This document shows positions 9,403-18,628 of a DNA stretch of 64,000 nucleotides, piece by piece. Source of the stretch: Fischerella muscicola PCC 7414 (GTDB taxonomy: Bacteria > Cyanobacteriota > Cyanobacteriia > Cyanobacteriales > Nostocaceae); the NCBI RefSeq assembly GCF_000317205.1, contig NZ_AJLK01000087.1, positions 62,001-126,000 of the forward strand, given 5' to 3'. The notes beneath the pieces were generated by a model. The model searched no databases, had not been told where the DNA came from, and saw nothing but the letters and a program-made list of their open reading frames with translations. A program made the translations under genes and the position numbers. How positions within the stretch are numbered: the first letter of the stretch is position 1; each line of letters starts with the position of its first letter.

Positions 9403-10161
9403 ATGAGCGTAACTAGTTACCGACGGATAGTAATTGGGGATGTACATGGTCACTACGAAGGTTTAATGAGATTGTTGGATGCGATCGCCCCCGCATCAGA
9501 CGATCAAGTCTACTTTTTAGGAGACTTAATTGATCGTGGCCCACAAAGCGCCCAAGTAGTCAATTTTGTTAAGGACAGTCCCTATCAATGTTTGTTAGGG
9601 AATCACGAGCAAATGCTGTTAAATATTCTCACGAAACGCATCCCCACCCCTACAGTACAAGCATGGCTATATAGTGGTGGTCAGGCTACAGTAGCTAGTT
9701 ATGAAGAAGCTACAATTCCCCACGATCATCTGGAATGGTTTGATAATTTGCCTACATATATTGATTTAGGGGATATTTGGTTAGTTCATGCTGGTGTTAA
9801 CCCTTTCATTCCCCTCACGGAACAAACCGCCAATCAACTTTGTTGGGTGCGAGATGAATTTCATAGTATAGAAGAACCATACTTCTCCGATAAGTTGATG
9901 ATTATCGGTCATACTATTACTTTTACTCTACCAGGCGTTCCCCCTGGACAATTAGCCCAAGGACAAGGATGGTTAGATATAGACACTGGAGCTTATCATC
10001 CCCGTAGTGGTTGGTTAACGGGATTGGATATTACAAATAATTTAGTTTATCAAGCAAACGTTCTCAAAAATTGCATCCGTATCTCACCTTTAGAAGAAAT
10101 AGTGACCACCGTCAACCCAAAACAATTTCATGTTAATCGCCGTAACAAGTGTTTGGCCTGA
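9403..10161 (+). CDS. Calcineurin-like metallophosphoesterase (PrpE/ApaH-type)
   Basis: 252 residues with the complete binuclear metal signature in order: GDVHGH (about 12), GDLIDRGP (about 41), GNHE (about 66), VHAG (about 130) and GHT (about 168). This is the PPP-type serine/threonine phosphatase or diadenosine-tetraphosphatase fold. The substrate cannot be told from sequence; relatives dephosphorylate phosphoproteins or Ap4A. The C terminus after YQAN is family-variable. The ATG at 9403 lacks a strong ribosome site. It appears monocistronic. Confidence 0.85.
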   Translation: MSVTSYRRIVIGDVHGHYEGLMRLLDAIAPASDDQVYFLGDLIDRGPQSAQVVNFVKDSPYQCLLGNHEQMLLNILTKRIPTPTVQAWLYSGGQATVASYEEATIPHDHLEWFDNLPTYIDLGDIWLVHAGVNPFIPLTEQTANQLCWVRDEFHSIEEPYFSDKLMIIGHTITFTLPGVPPGQLAQGQGWLDIDTGAYHPRSGWLTGLDITNNLVYQANVLKNCIRISPLEEIVTTVNPKQFHVNRRNKCLA

Positions 10162-10268
10162 TGTTGAGTAAAGCTATGGTTTTAATCCAAAATCTAAAAT
10201 CCAAAATTGGTGTGAGATTTGGATGAGGTAGAAAACCCCAATCCACAATCCAAAAATCTCAAATTACT
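10162..10268. repeat. AT-rich dispersed repeat (ATCCAAAATCTAAAATCC type)
   Basis: Copies of ATCCAAAATCTAAAATCC and AAAATTGG occur here and again at about 27930-27952. They lie in the convergent gap between the phosphatase and the protease genes. Confidence 0.55.
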
Positions 10269-11129
10269 TCAAGACCTAAGCAACGCTTGGATATTAGTCT
10301 TGTATGTAGAATTATCTAAACCATAGTTACCATTGTTGGGTTGAGTATTGATTGCCTTTTTTATCGCATCAATGCGATCGCCTGTTGCTGGGTGAGTACT
10401 CAAAAATGTTGGCACAGAACCTTTTTTGACTAGTTTTTGCATAAAGGAAACCATCGCTGTTTGACTATAACCAGTACGTGTCAAAGTTGCTAATCCTCTT
10501 TTATCAGCATCAAATTCGTGTTTACGACTACCAGGCAGATTGCGGGCTAACTGATAACCAATTTGTACTACTTTACTGCGGTCTAACCCGGCTGCTGTTA
10601 ACAAACCTTCGTCAATCGCCTTTTGGCGCATCTGTTTGATGAGGTGTCTACCGCCAATATGACCAATTTCATGGGCCATGACGCTTGCTAATTCCGCTTC
10701 ATTTTCGGCAGTTTCTATTAAACCAGTATTTAAATATACAAATCCGCCAAGAGTGGCAAAAGCATTAATACTATCATCGTCAATTACTTGGAAAGTAAAA
10801 GGAAGCTTGGGGCGATCGCTATTGGCTACCAATCGCTGGCCAATTTGTTGCACATAACGGTTAATATTGGCATCGCGGTACAATCGAACATCACTGTTTA
10901 GGAGTTGTTGATTGATTTGTTTACCGATTTCAATTTCCTGGCGATCGGACATATTAGAAAGCTGAAGTGCTTGGACTCCTTGAAAAATTAGAGGAACCCA
11001 ATCAAAAGCTTGGGATGGTAAGGCGCTACTCAAACAAATACTCAGCGCCACTAGCACCGAAATCAACGGATAAAACAAACGATGCCGAAAAAAACTGTAA
11101 TAGATAGATAAGCTTTTCCTATAATTCAT
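10269..11129 (-). CDS. Exported M48-family zinc metalloprotease
   Basis: 286 residues. The basic N terminus plus hydrophobic stretch (about 15-41, ending SSALPSQAFD) is a signal peptide or signal anchor. The M48 catalytic motif HEIGH lies in VMAHEIGHIGGRH at about 150, and the third zinc ligand is the Glu in HEFDADKRG. The pre-catalytic GGFVYLNTGLIETAENEAEL and the late LSTHPATGDRI are typical of BepA/LoiP-like periplasmic proteases that degrade misfolded envelope proteins. No TPR tail is present, so it is a short catalytic-domain form. Single gene; the upstream region is shared with the divergent DUF4330 gene. Confidence 0.9.
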   Translation of the reverse strand: MNYRKSLSIYYSFFRHRLFYPLISVLVALSICLSSALPSQAFDWVPLIFQGVQALQLSNMSDRQEIEIGKQINQQLLNSDVRLYRDANINRYVQQIGQRLVANSDRPKLPFTFQVIDDDSINAFATLGGFVYLNTGLIETAENEAELASVMAHEIGHIGGRHLIKQMRQKAIDEGLLTAAGLDRSKVVQIGYQLARNLPGSRKHEFDADKRGLATLTRTGYSQTAMVSFMQKLVKKGSVPTFLSTHPATGDRIDAIKKAINTQPNNGNYGLDNSTYKTNIQALLRS

Positions 11130-11527
11130 AATTCGGTCTGAAAATACTTTAGGAAGAACGTAAAACTAACAGACGCAAGCAGGATACAACAAGTTGCATC
11201 AAAAATTTCTAATGCAGATGTCACTACAGACTTGACTATAATTCAGTTTTAACCGATGTTTTTTGCCAGCAGCAACTAAAAACAGCGGTCATGATAAACT
11301 GTCGCATGTCAACTGAAGGCTGAAGTATGAAGTGTGAAGTCTGAAGTATCAGGACTTATGCAAAATCATGAAAAAAAAGAACCGCGTAGACACGAAGTGG
11401 CTTCCCGTAAGGGTAGGACACGAAGGAATAGGAGTTTGGGATATCTCTTGCGTACGTCCTACGAATGACAAAATTTCATCCTTCATCCTTTCTTCTGTCA
11501 AAACCTAGATTTAGGAAAATTGCAGTT
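11130..11527. other. 398-bp divergent intergenic region with dispersed repeats
   Basis: Contains TGAAGTATGAAGTGTGAAGTC direct repeats (about 11322-11350, unit TGAAGT) and a segment near 11386-11425 built from the CGTAGACACGAAG / GGCTTCCCGTAAGG / GACACGAAGG repeat that recurs in cyanobacterial intergenic DNA. No ORF. Confidence 0.5.
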
Positions 11528-12064
11528 ATGGCTATTTTAGATTCCAAAGGTCGTTTGTTTGGTAAATTTAATGTTCTTGATATCGGTGCTGGACTGGTAA
11601 TTTTGTTAGTTATATTTGGCATCTTTTTCTTCCCTGGCAGTACTGGTTCTCTTGCTCAGTTGGGTACTAAAACAGCACCTATTGAAGTAGATTTAATTGT
11701 TCGAGGATTAAATGTACGTGACCCCGAACAATTGTACAGCCAAGGATTAAAAAAAGGTGGTAAAACAAACGTTATTATCCGTAATCAACCTCACGGTAAG
11801 ATTGATATCAAATCTCTTCAACCTTTACCTAAAACCGTACTTGTTCCCCAACCGAATGGTACTGTGAAAGAATTGCCAGATCCCAAATCAAACAGTTTTA
11901 GTACAGACATGTTATTAACTTTGGAGGGCAAAGCACAAATCACTGAAAATGGCCCAGTTTTGGGTAACAGTAAAGTCAAAATTGGAATGCCATTTGAGTT
12001 GGAAGGCTTTAATTACAACTTTAATGCTAGTGTGATCGATGTGCGGATTAAAGATAAATCTTAG
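11528..12064 (+). CDS. DUF4330 domain protein
   Basis: 178 residues starting MAILDSKGRLFGKFNVLDIGAG, the characteristic DUF4330 opening, followed by one membrane span (about 22-40: LVILLVIFGIFFFPG) and an extracytoplasmic beta-rich domain (about 58-178) with VDLIVRGLNVRDPEQL. An in-frame ATG at 11465 would add 21 residues of low-complexity Ser/Pro sequence and is less likely. The family is conserved in cyanobacteria and has no established function. A hairpin follows at 12131-12161. Confidence 0.85.
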   Translation: MAILDSKGRLFGKFNVLDIGAGLVILLVIFGIFFFPGSTGSLAQLGTKTAPIEVDLIVRGLNVRDPEQLYSQGLKKGGKTNVIIRNQPHGKIDIKSLQPLPKTVLVPQPNGTVKELPDPKSNSFSTDMLLTLEGKAQITENGPVLGNSKVKIGMPFELEGFNYNFNASVIDVRIKDKS

Positions 12065-12085
12065 TGCCGCACAACGACATTCGGT

Positions 12086-12174
12086 TTTGGGTGCGTTATA
12101 GCTAGGCCATAACGCACTTGCTAAGGAATGAGCTCCCCAACTTTTACAAAGTTGGGGAGCTAACCCCTCGCAAA
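12086..12174. repeat. Two-hairpin dispersed repeat, copy A
   Basis: GTGCGTTAT (12091-12099) pairs with ATAACGCAC (12109-12117). A second perfect 14-bp stem (12131-12144 with 12148-12161, core AGCTCCCCAAC) ends in TAACCCCTCGCAA. The same modules recur at 27793-27913. Lying right after the DUF4330 stop, the second hairpin may act as that gene's transcript end. Confidence 0.7.
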
Positions 12175-12406
12175 GAGTCAAAATTTATGTAGTCAAGTAC
12201 TAGGTAAAAGGAATGGTATCACGCAGTTTGAAGTAATCCTTTAGACATAGTTGCCACTTACTAAAAATCAACTTTTCTTTATCAAGTCTCATCCAATAGG
12301 CATTGTATAGAATAGTCTTTTAAGCAGATGGAAAGCACTCAGTACCAGTCATATGATTAAAGCATTAATTCTTAACTTAATTACTAAAACACAAGAGGAG
12401 CTTGAT

Positions 12407-12478
12407 ATGCTTGCTGCTGCTATATTTTTTGCTAGTTACGCTGTAATTTCTACACTCTTTATTTCTGCTGTTGAATAA
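12407..12478 (+). CDS. Candidate 23-residue membrane microprotein
   Basis: ATG 12407 to TAA 12478 encodes 23 residues. Nearly all are hydrophobic, with a single predicted membrane helix (AAAIFFASYAVISTLFIS) and an acidic end (AVE). AGGAG lies six bases before the ATG, an excellent ribosome site. About 100 bases later comes a strong terminator (12579-12606), so a transcript of about 250-300 nt is plausible. I do not recognise it among the known small photosystem or cytochrome subunits. It could also be an sRNA with a chance ORF. Confidence 0.45.
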   Translation: MLAAAIFFASYAVISTLFISAVE

Positions 12479-12578
12479 CAAACAGAAACTTTTCTTCTAA
12501 TGTTGTTGCCTTGAGTGTGAGCTAGGCCTTTCTATTGCTTGTATCGGTATCTCTCATTGTTATTCGTACTTCTCTCTC

Positions 12579-12606
12579 ACCTCGGTTGGTTTCACCGAGG
12601 TTTTTT
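12579..12606 (+). terminator. Rho-independent terminator
   Basis: ACCTCGGT (12579-12586) pairs with ACCGAGGT (12594-12601) around a 7-base loop, followed by TTTTTT. It is the likely end of the microprotein transcript. Confidence 0.85.
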
Positions 12607-12724
12607 ATGAAGTAGGTGTATGGATGCGGAGCAATAAGTTAGTGAACTCTTGGGGAAGCGGTGAGCGTTTCCCCATGAGCAACTGGTGTTGGCCTTTACT
12701 AGGTGGAGGCATCACCTGTAGGAA

Positions 12725-12958
12725 TTACCTTGGATAAATGTGAAGTCTAGGCGCTACTCCTGGATTGACAATAGCTGCCATTTCTTCAGGAGATAATTTG
12801 CTCAGTTCAGTCTCTAGTTCTTCAACTGTGAAGTAATAGCCACGCTCTTGAGCAATCTTGATAAAGCCTTCTGGATCAGATGCTGCTTTGAGTCTTTCTT
12901 TTAACACTTGATCTTGTTTAATTGCTTTGAAAAGTTGGGCTGCATGTTTTTGTGACAT
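12725..12958 (-). CDS. Nif11-type leader-peptide family protein
   Basis: 77 residues with the Nif11 domain: AAQLFKAIKQDQVLKERLKAASDPEGFIKIAQERGYYFT followed by EELETELSKLSPEEM (quoted in pieces, residues about 5-60) and a short tail NPGVAPRLHIYPR. Nif11-like domains act either as leader regions of ribosomal peptide precursors or as stand-alone small proteins of unknown role, often near nitrogen-fixation genes. The tail lacks a Cys/Ser/Thr-rich core and no lanthionine synthetase or other maturase lies in the window, so the stand-alone form is likelier. AGGAGA precedes the ATG. Confidence 0.85.
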   Translation of the reverse strand: MSQKHAAQLFKAIKQDQVLKERLKAASDPEGFIKIAQERGYYFTVEELETELSKLSPEEMAAIVNPGVAPRLHIYPR

Positions 12959-13510
12959 GAAAGTCTATCTCCTGTTGAAAATATCAGATTTGAATGTAGT
13001 TATTTAACTTTTGTGGTTTCACCAAATCCAGCTAAAGTCGCTGCTAACTAAGGTCATATACTTCAATCTTGAACTAAGGAGAAGAATGTCTTATTGATTT
13101 TGACAAAAAAATATAAGTTCCCAGCGATCGCTCTCTTCAGCAATTAGATACAGTCAAACACTAAAACAGCCGCACCATTTGTTAGAGGCGGCAAAATAAC
13201 TGATTCTCTAGAATGGCGCTTATGTTGATTGCAGCTATACCAAATATAGCGATTTTCAATTGGATGTAATACACTTTTACCTCACCCCTGCCTCTCTCCT
13301 TGGCAAGGAAAGGGGTGCCCAATAGGGCGGGGTGAGGTTTTGTACTTCACGCTTGTCGAAAATGCTTTATTGTCAGACAAAACAATCACTCGCACGTAAT
13401 TTCAGTTAACAGTTATTGATAGCTGATAACTGTGAAAGTGGGTTTTAGTTATTAGCCCCAAATTTATTTGAGGGCGGGATTTTGGACTAATGAAATCTAT
13501 CGAACTCACG
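12959..13510. other. 552-bp intergenic region with a dispersed hairpin
   Basis: ACCTCACCCC (13279-13288) pairs with GGGGTGAGGT (13329-13338), enclosing CTCTCTCCTTGGCAAGGA-type sequence. This build is a familiar dispersed element of cyanobacterial genomes. The rest, including the Nif11 promoter region, has no ORF I can support. Confidence 0.6.
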
Positions 13511-15838
13511 TTATCCTGGTAGTCGATACATAAGAACTTTAGCTTTCAAATCTTCTTCCACAAACACTAAATACTCACCATTGGAACGACGAAAAGCGCG
13601 AATACCAAAGGGTATGTCAACCCAGCCGCCTTCGCCTGCAACCTCGGGGCCTGGTTTTAACTGTTGTACTTGTTTTCCTGTGGTGGCGTCGTAGACAAAC
13701 ACGTCTGGGGTTTTACTACTGGCGGCAAACACTCTGTTACCGATTGCATCCATTGCTTTGATGTGCAATTTGGGATCGCGGTTGACTTCATATGGTAATG
13801 CTATGCGCCAGCGTATTTTTTTGGCTTTGCTCCAATTATCGTAGCGGATAATTTCTGTGCCAACCAATCCCCAATCACCATCAATGTTGGGGCGATCGCT
13901 TGTATAACCGCTTAAATACATAGCATCCTGTTCCGGAAAATATTTAATTCTTGTGAGAGTTTTAAACGGTTGGGGCATGGGTGTTTTTTGCACAGCTTTG
14001 GTACTGTAAATTGGACAACCGTGAGCATTTAATCCACCAAAGCGGTAATGTTTGATGTAGCCTGTTTCTGCTGCTAGCCAAACATCTCCTTTGCTATCTA
14101 TTTCCCAACCCCAAACAGAATCATCTTTTTCACCTGTAGTTTGATATTCGTTGGTTTGAGGTGAACCGTCACCGTTGGCATCAATCCAGATCCAACTACT
14201 ATTAGTCGGTTCATTAGTCAGCCAGTCTTCTTTACCTTTGCCAAATATACCGCAGGGAACAGCTATTTCTCCATCAAAACGATACATTAACAGGCGTTCC
14301 GACATCATTTCTGAAGACAGATATAACAAGCGCTTTCCTTGCAAACGCCGGACAAAGGCTGCTGTGGGTGTGGTGTGGAGTCTGGCATCATTAGGGTAAC
14401 GGAACCTATCTACGGTATAACCTTTGTATTGCCATTCTTTACCGCTACCTTTGGTGTAATCCATGACGAAATGTTCGTCTTTGGTAAAGACGTTTGCGCC
14501 ATCAGTACCAATATCAGCATCAGCATTATCTATAAATTGCAAGCCCAGCAATTGCCACTGTAATTTGCCGGATGGGGAAAGCTTGCGTAAATCTACGCCG
14601 GAACGATTGAAACCAACATTACTAACATAGATATTTCCGGCTGCATCTGTACCGACTCCACTCAAGCCGTAAAATTTCAAATCTCCAATTTCACCACGCT
14701 TACCTGAGTAAACACCGCCTTGAGTCCCAAAAGTGCCTACTTGTTTGGGTTTATTGGCAATGTCATATATTAATACTTGCTGACGCGGGCCGTTGTCTGC
14801 AACTAACAATCTGTTTTTATTATCGATCGCGATCGCGCTCGGTTGGGCAACATCTGCGATCGCACCTGGTAATTGCTTTCCTGTTGGTGAATAATGTCCT
14901 ATTTTGTTTTTGTCTTGAATAATCCACAAATCTCCTTGTTTGTCAAGGGCTATTTTGCTAGGATTATTGACTTTAAAGCTACGTATTTCTTTCATCGTAG
15001 CGGTGTTGTAGACATGAACTAAATTGGCTGCTTTGTCACTTGCATACAACTGCTGGCCATCAGTTGCTAATCCTGTGACTTTGTCTTTGGTGCTGACTAT
15101 TAACATGCTTTTATCCCAGCCGCGTCCTTGGGGAAAAGGTGCAACTTTTCCAGATAAGTTATAACGTCTGATGCAAAACCATGTTGTGCCTTTGGGTGGG
15201 TAATCTTCTCCTGGTTTTCCATCAGCAGCTTGCAGCATCGCTACATACATATATTTTTGATCGACTGCGATCGCATCTCCTCCCTGCCTTCCCCATCCAT
15301 GCAAGTCATCAGCTTTACCAATGACATCTCCATTTTTATAAATTCCTACCTCTCTTCCGGCTTCATCCCAACCTGTATTGGTGTACACTGTGCCATCAGG
15401 AGTCACATACATATCACTTACTTGGATTTGTACCCATTTGTTACCACCACCAAAGGAGTTACCTATCCAAGATGTTTTATAAGCATTGGTAGCAGCTAGT
15501 GTGTAACTGTTCGTAGCAGGCGGTGTATAAGTATCTTGAGCAGAGAATGTATAGTTATTAGTAGCAGATGTTGTGTATTTGTCTGTGTTAGAGGATATAT
15601 AAGTATTGTTTTCCGGTAGCGTATATGTCTTAATTGTTGATGTTGTCTGAGTACTCGCTACAGATGTAACTCTGCCAGTCAAATAGATGGCAATTAGAGT
15701 TACAGTTATAAATCCGGCAATAATACCAAGTAGAAACTTTAACCTTCTGTTATTTCTAGAAATACCTCTCCTTAATAAGTTATTGATATGTTGCTTTTGA
15801 TAGAGTTTCCCAATCTGTCGTAGCAATTTATGTTTCAT
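13511..15838 (-). CDS. Large membrane-anchored beta-propeller (NHL/SMP-30-like) protein
   Basis: 775 residues. A basic cytoplasmic N terminus (about 1-33) is followed by one membrane span (about 34-55) and a Thr/Tyr/Asn-rich repeat linker (about 64-120; TYTLPENN, NYTFSAQD, SYTLAATN, each about 11 residues). Next is a long domain of repeated strand motifs: GDAIAVDQKYMYVAML, KVTGLATDGQQLYASDKAANLVHVYN, PSKIALDKQGDLWIIQD, PSAIAIDNKNRLLVADNGPRQ. These are NHL/SMP-30-like propeller blades and the protein should face outside the cytoplasm. EGEGGWVDIPFG near the C terminus is also blade-like. No catalytic signature is evident; binding or scaffold roles are possible. Confidence 0.75.
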   Translation of the reverse strand: MKHKLLRQIGKLYQKQHINNLLRRGISRNNRRLKFLLGIIAGFITVTLIAIYLTGRVTSVASTQTTSTIKTYTLPENNTYISSNTDKYTTSATNNYTFSAQDTYTPPATNSYTLAATNAYKTSWIGNSFGGGNKWVQIQVSDMYVTPDGTVYTNTGWDEAGREVGIYKNGDVIGKADDLHGWGRQGGDAIAVDQKYMYVAMLQAADGKPGEDYPPKGTTWFCIRRYNLSGKVAPFPQGRGWDKSMLIVSTKDKVTGLATDGQQLYASDKAANLVHVYNTATMKEIRSFKVNNPSKIALDKQGDLWIIQDKNKIGHYSPTGKQLPGAIADVAQPSAIAIDNKNRLLVADNGPRQQVLIYDIANKPKQVGTFGTQGGVYSGKRGEIGDLKFYGLSGVGTDAAGNIYVSNVGFNRSGVDLRKLSPSGKLQWQLLGLQFIDNADADIGTDGANVFTKDEHFVMDYTKGSGKEWQYKGYTVDRFRYPNDARLHTTPTAAFVRRLQGKRLLYLSSEMMSERLLMYRFDGEIAVPCGIFGKGKEDWLTNEPTNSSWIWIDANGDGSPQTNEYQTTGEKDDSVWGWEIDSKGDVWLAAETGYIKHYRFGGLNAHGCPIYSTKAVQKTPMPQPFKTLTRIKYFPEQDAMYLSGYTSDRPNIDGDWGLVGTEIIRYDNWSKAKKIRWRIALPYEVNRDPKLHIKAMDAIGNRVFAASSKTPDVFVYDATTGKQVQQLKPGPEVAGEGGWVDIPFGIRAFRRSNGEYLVFVEEDLKAKVLMYRLPG

Positions 15839-17101
15839 CTGTGATGTTTGTCAAAAAACTATTGATTGAATTTTTGATTATTTTTTAAATATAATTAAGT
15901 ATTTATATTTTTGATTAGTTACAGGAGTGACGCAAGAATTGGCAAAAAGCTTATTTGATGTAACTGTCAATATACCAAGGTTTTTAGACTGTACGTGATT
16001 CCTATAGTTAATTGTATATACTGTTGATTAATGGTTAATAATTATACTTAACTTTAAGTATTAGTTGTTTAATTAGAAGTGATCATAATTTTTTGATTTG
16101 TGGGATATTCATCCATAAAATAACCAATATTTACAGTGAATATGGCTAACTTCATGAAAAATTTACAAAAACCACATTATTTTTTTAATCTAGCTCAGGA
16201 CAATTTCGTAAAAATTCTATGGTAAGGTCTTTGCTTGCAAGAATTGCTATTTTTTCTGCTAATTTGTAATCTGAACCACAATCACAAAAAATTCGATGCA
16301 TCATCATCTATTGATTAGCTATTATTTTTATTGAAAATTTCATGGGAATTGCTATTAAGTTAGCAACATTAAACATAAAGTATCTTTTAAGTTTTTAATA
16401 AATACAGGAGTGACACTAAATATGTTTGTAAAGTCTGATTTCTATACTTGACTAAAGAGATTACAAATGTTGGCTATAGAAGACTAGAACTGCAACAAAA
16501 GGGTTAAATAGTCTATATAGTTTCATTCTTGCCAGGCAGTCCCAATGAAAAAAATTTCACCGCCATTTATGATGCAGGGGTATTGGGCATTGGAAATTCC
16601 TGTTAAGAGTTACCTTATTTCAAGTCAGTCGTTCATGAACGTTCCTACACTAACCTTGCCATGAAAATCTCTTCCCGCTTCCCAGTCCCTGATCCCTGAT
16701 TCCTGATCCCTATTTTCAAGCTAGCTAATCAGGGAAAAATCCTACAAATAGTGCCTAAAGATATGAGACTCCTTCCACATCCTTACATTTTTACAGCCCC
16801 AGACCGATTTTCAAGATAGGGGTCAATTTTATGTTGATCTAATCATAATTTATTTAGAGAGATAACTCATTTTCTGTATGGAATGTGTAATCAAAAACTT
16901 TATGATTTTAAGTAGTAAATTCAAGTTATTTTAACGTTTAGTGGTTAGAAAAATTTTCTCAAATCTATCTGAAGTCTGAGAAATAAGTTCTAAATAATGG
17001 TTTCAATCAAAAAATATAAATCTTACAGCTACCGAATTCCTGGTATTTTCAAATAAGGTGGCTAAAATGCTGGTAACAGTAAATACAAAGACGAGCAGTT
17101 C
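15839..17101. other. 1263-bp gene-poor region
   Basis: AT-rich spacer between the divergent propeller gene and a glycosyltransferase. ACAGGAGTGAC occurs twice (about 15922 and 16405), each beside AT-rich sequence. The block TCCCTGATCCCTGATTCC near 16688 is a dispersed simple repeat also seen near 19853, 42275 and 52880. A 39-codon ORF at 16544 has no ribosome site and is not called. The length suggests long regulatory leaders or decayed genes. Confidence 0.5.
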
Positions 17102-18286
17102 ATGGCTAGGGATATATACGTGGAAGGTAACAAAAAAGACCATAATTTATCTGCATCCATCCTTTGTGTGGGAGTAGGTTGGTTTCCTACAACACCCGGA
17201 GGATTAGAAAGATATGTGTACGAACTGACTCAGAGATTAGCAGCAAATCAAGACCAGATTGAATTATGTGGAGTAGGTTTACCGGAAACACAACCAAACC
17301 TACCAATCAAATTGACCAATTTGGGTTCGCCAGATAGTCTGATTTGGAAACGGTTATGGTCAATTCGTCAAAACTTCAAGAAAACAAGAATTGGCAAACC
17401 AGATGCAGTTAACTTACATTTTGCCTTATATAGCTTCCCAATATTAGATTTATTACCCAAGGGAGTACCCATTACCTTTAACTTTCACGGGCCTTGGGCA
17501 TCTGAAAGTAACCACGAGGTAGTTCATCAGCGATTAAGTGTTGTTCTCAAGCACCAACTGATCGAAAAAAGAACTTATGATCAGTGCGATCGCTTTATTG
17601 TTTTGAGTAAGGCCTTTGGTAAGATACTACACGAACAGTATCAAATTCCCTGGAAAAAAATTAACATCATTCCTGGTGGAGTGAATACTGATCAGTTTCA
17701 GTCTAACTTATCACGTAGCGAGGCTCGTGCTAAACTTGGTTGGCCGCAAGACAGGTCTATTATTTTCACTAGTCGCCGCTTAGTGCATCGAGTCGGAATT
17801 GATAAATTATTGCAAGCTTTAGCAATTATTAAGCCAACAGTAGCAGATTTTTGGTTAGCGATCGCTGGTCGGGGGCCTATCCAAGCAGCATTGCAACAGC
17901 AAGCAACAGAATTGGGACTCAATGAACATGTGAAATTTTTAGGATTTTTACCAGATCAGGATTTGCCCATAGCTTATCAAGCTGCTGATGTTAGTGTTAT
18001 GCCTAGTCAGTGTTTTGAAGGGTTTGGCTTAGCGGTGGTAGAATCCCTTGCCTGTGGTACTCCCGTCGTGTGTACTCCTGTAGGTGGAATGCCAGAGATT
18101 TTAGAACCATTTTCACCCCAGTTAATCACTTCTTCTGTGGAAGTTTCAGCCATTGCGGAAAAATTAGAACAAGTGCTACTAGGAAAAGTAGTAACACCTT
18201 CACGAGAAGCCTGCCGCGAGTATGTTACTGCTAATTTTGATTGGTATAAAATCGCGCAAGATGTTAGGAAAGTAATATTAGCCTAA
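17102..18286 (+). CDS. Family-4 (GT-B) glycosyltransferase
   Basis: 394 residues with both Rossmann lobes. The N-terminal lobe shows FPTTPGGLERYVYEL, the glycine loop for acceptor and donor. The C-terminal lobe shows IIPGGVNTDQF, FTSRRLVHRVGIDKLLQA, LAIAGRGP, VKFLGFLPDQDLPIAYQAADVSVMPSQCFEGFGLAVVESLACGTPVV (in pieces) with the retaining E-x7-E motif (EGFGLAVVE), and GGMPEIL. It probably transfers a sugar from a nucleotide donor in exopolysaccharide or glycolipid synthesis. The sugar cannot be predicted. Weak ribosome site before the ATG. Confidence 0.9.
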   Translation: MARDIYVEGNKKDHNLSASILCVGVGWFPTTPGGLERYVYELTQRLAANQDQIELCGVGLPETQPNLPIKLTNLGSPDSLIWKRLWSIRQNFKKTRIGKPDAVNLHFALYSFPILDLLPKGVPITFNFHGPWASESNHEVVHQRLSVVLKHQLIEKRTYDQCDRFIVLSKAFGKILHEQYQIPWKKINIIPGGVNTDQFQSNLSRSEARAKLGWPQDRSIIFTSRRLVHRVGIDKLLQALAIIKPTVADFWLAIAGRGPIQAALQQQATELGLNEHVKFLGFLPDQDLPIAYQAADVSVMPSQCFEGFGLAVVESLACGTPVVCTPVGGMPEILEPFSPQLITSSVEVSAIAEKLEQVLLGKVVTPSREACREYVTANFDWYKIAQDVRKVILA

Positions 18287-18628
18287 CTATATTCATAAGA
18301 CTATATTGTTTTTGTAGTTAGTAAAAGTTCAAAAGAAATCACATATTAATTGTGAGATCCATACAATAAAAAATACCCTATTTCGTAAATATTTAAAGCA
18401 AAAACTTTTACTACAGCAAGAATGATTGTCAAAGGTGTCATCTGCGATCAAATTAAGCATAATCATACTCTATTTAAATGCAGAGAAAACTATTTCCTTG
18501 TAGTTGGAAACTTTACCTGCATTTCCCACAATAAAGGATTGTCTCGCGCTCTGTGTGACAATCTTTAGATAAGTAATTTATTTTAACAGTGATCACTGAT
18601 TTAATGGTGAAAAGGTGAAAGGGTAAAA
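18287..18628. other. 342-bp spacer with an inverted repeat
   Basis: AAAGGATTGTC (18533-18543) pairs with GACAATCTTT (18557-18566), leaving one bulge. It could terminate the first glycosyltransferase transcript or act in the leader of the second. No ORF otherwise. Confidence 0.5.

Noticed and set aside
16544-16663. 39-codon ORF (MKKISPPFMMQG...) in the long spacer
   Set aside because: No ribosome site, no recognisable domain, and its 3' end runs into dispersed repeat sequence.
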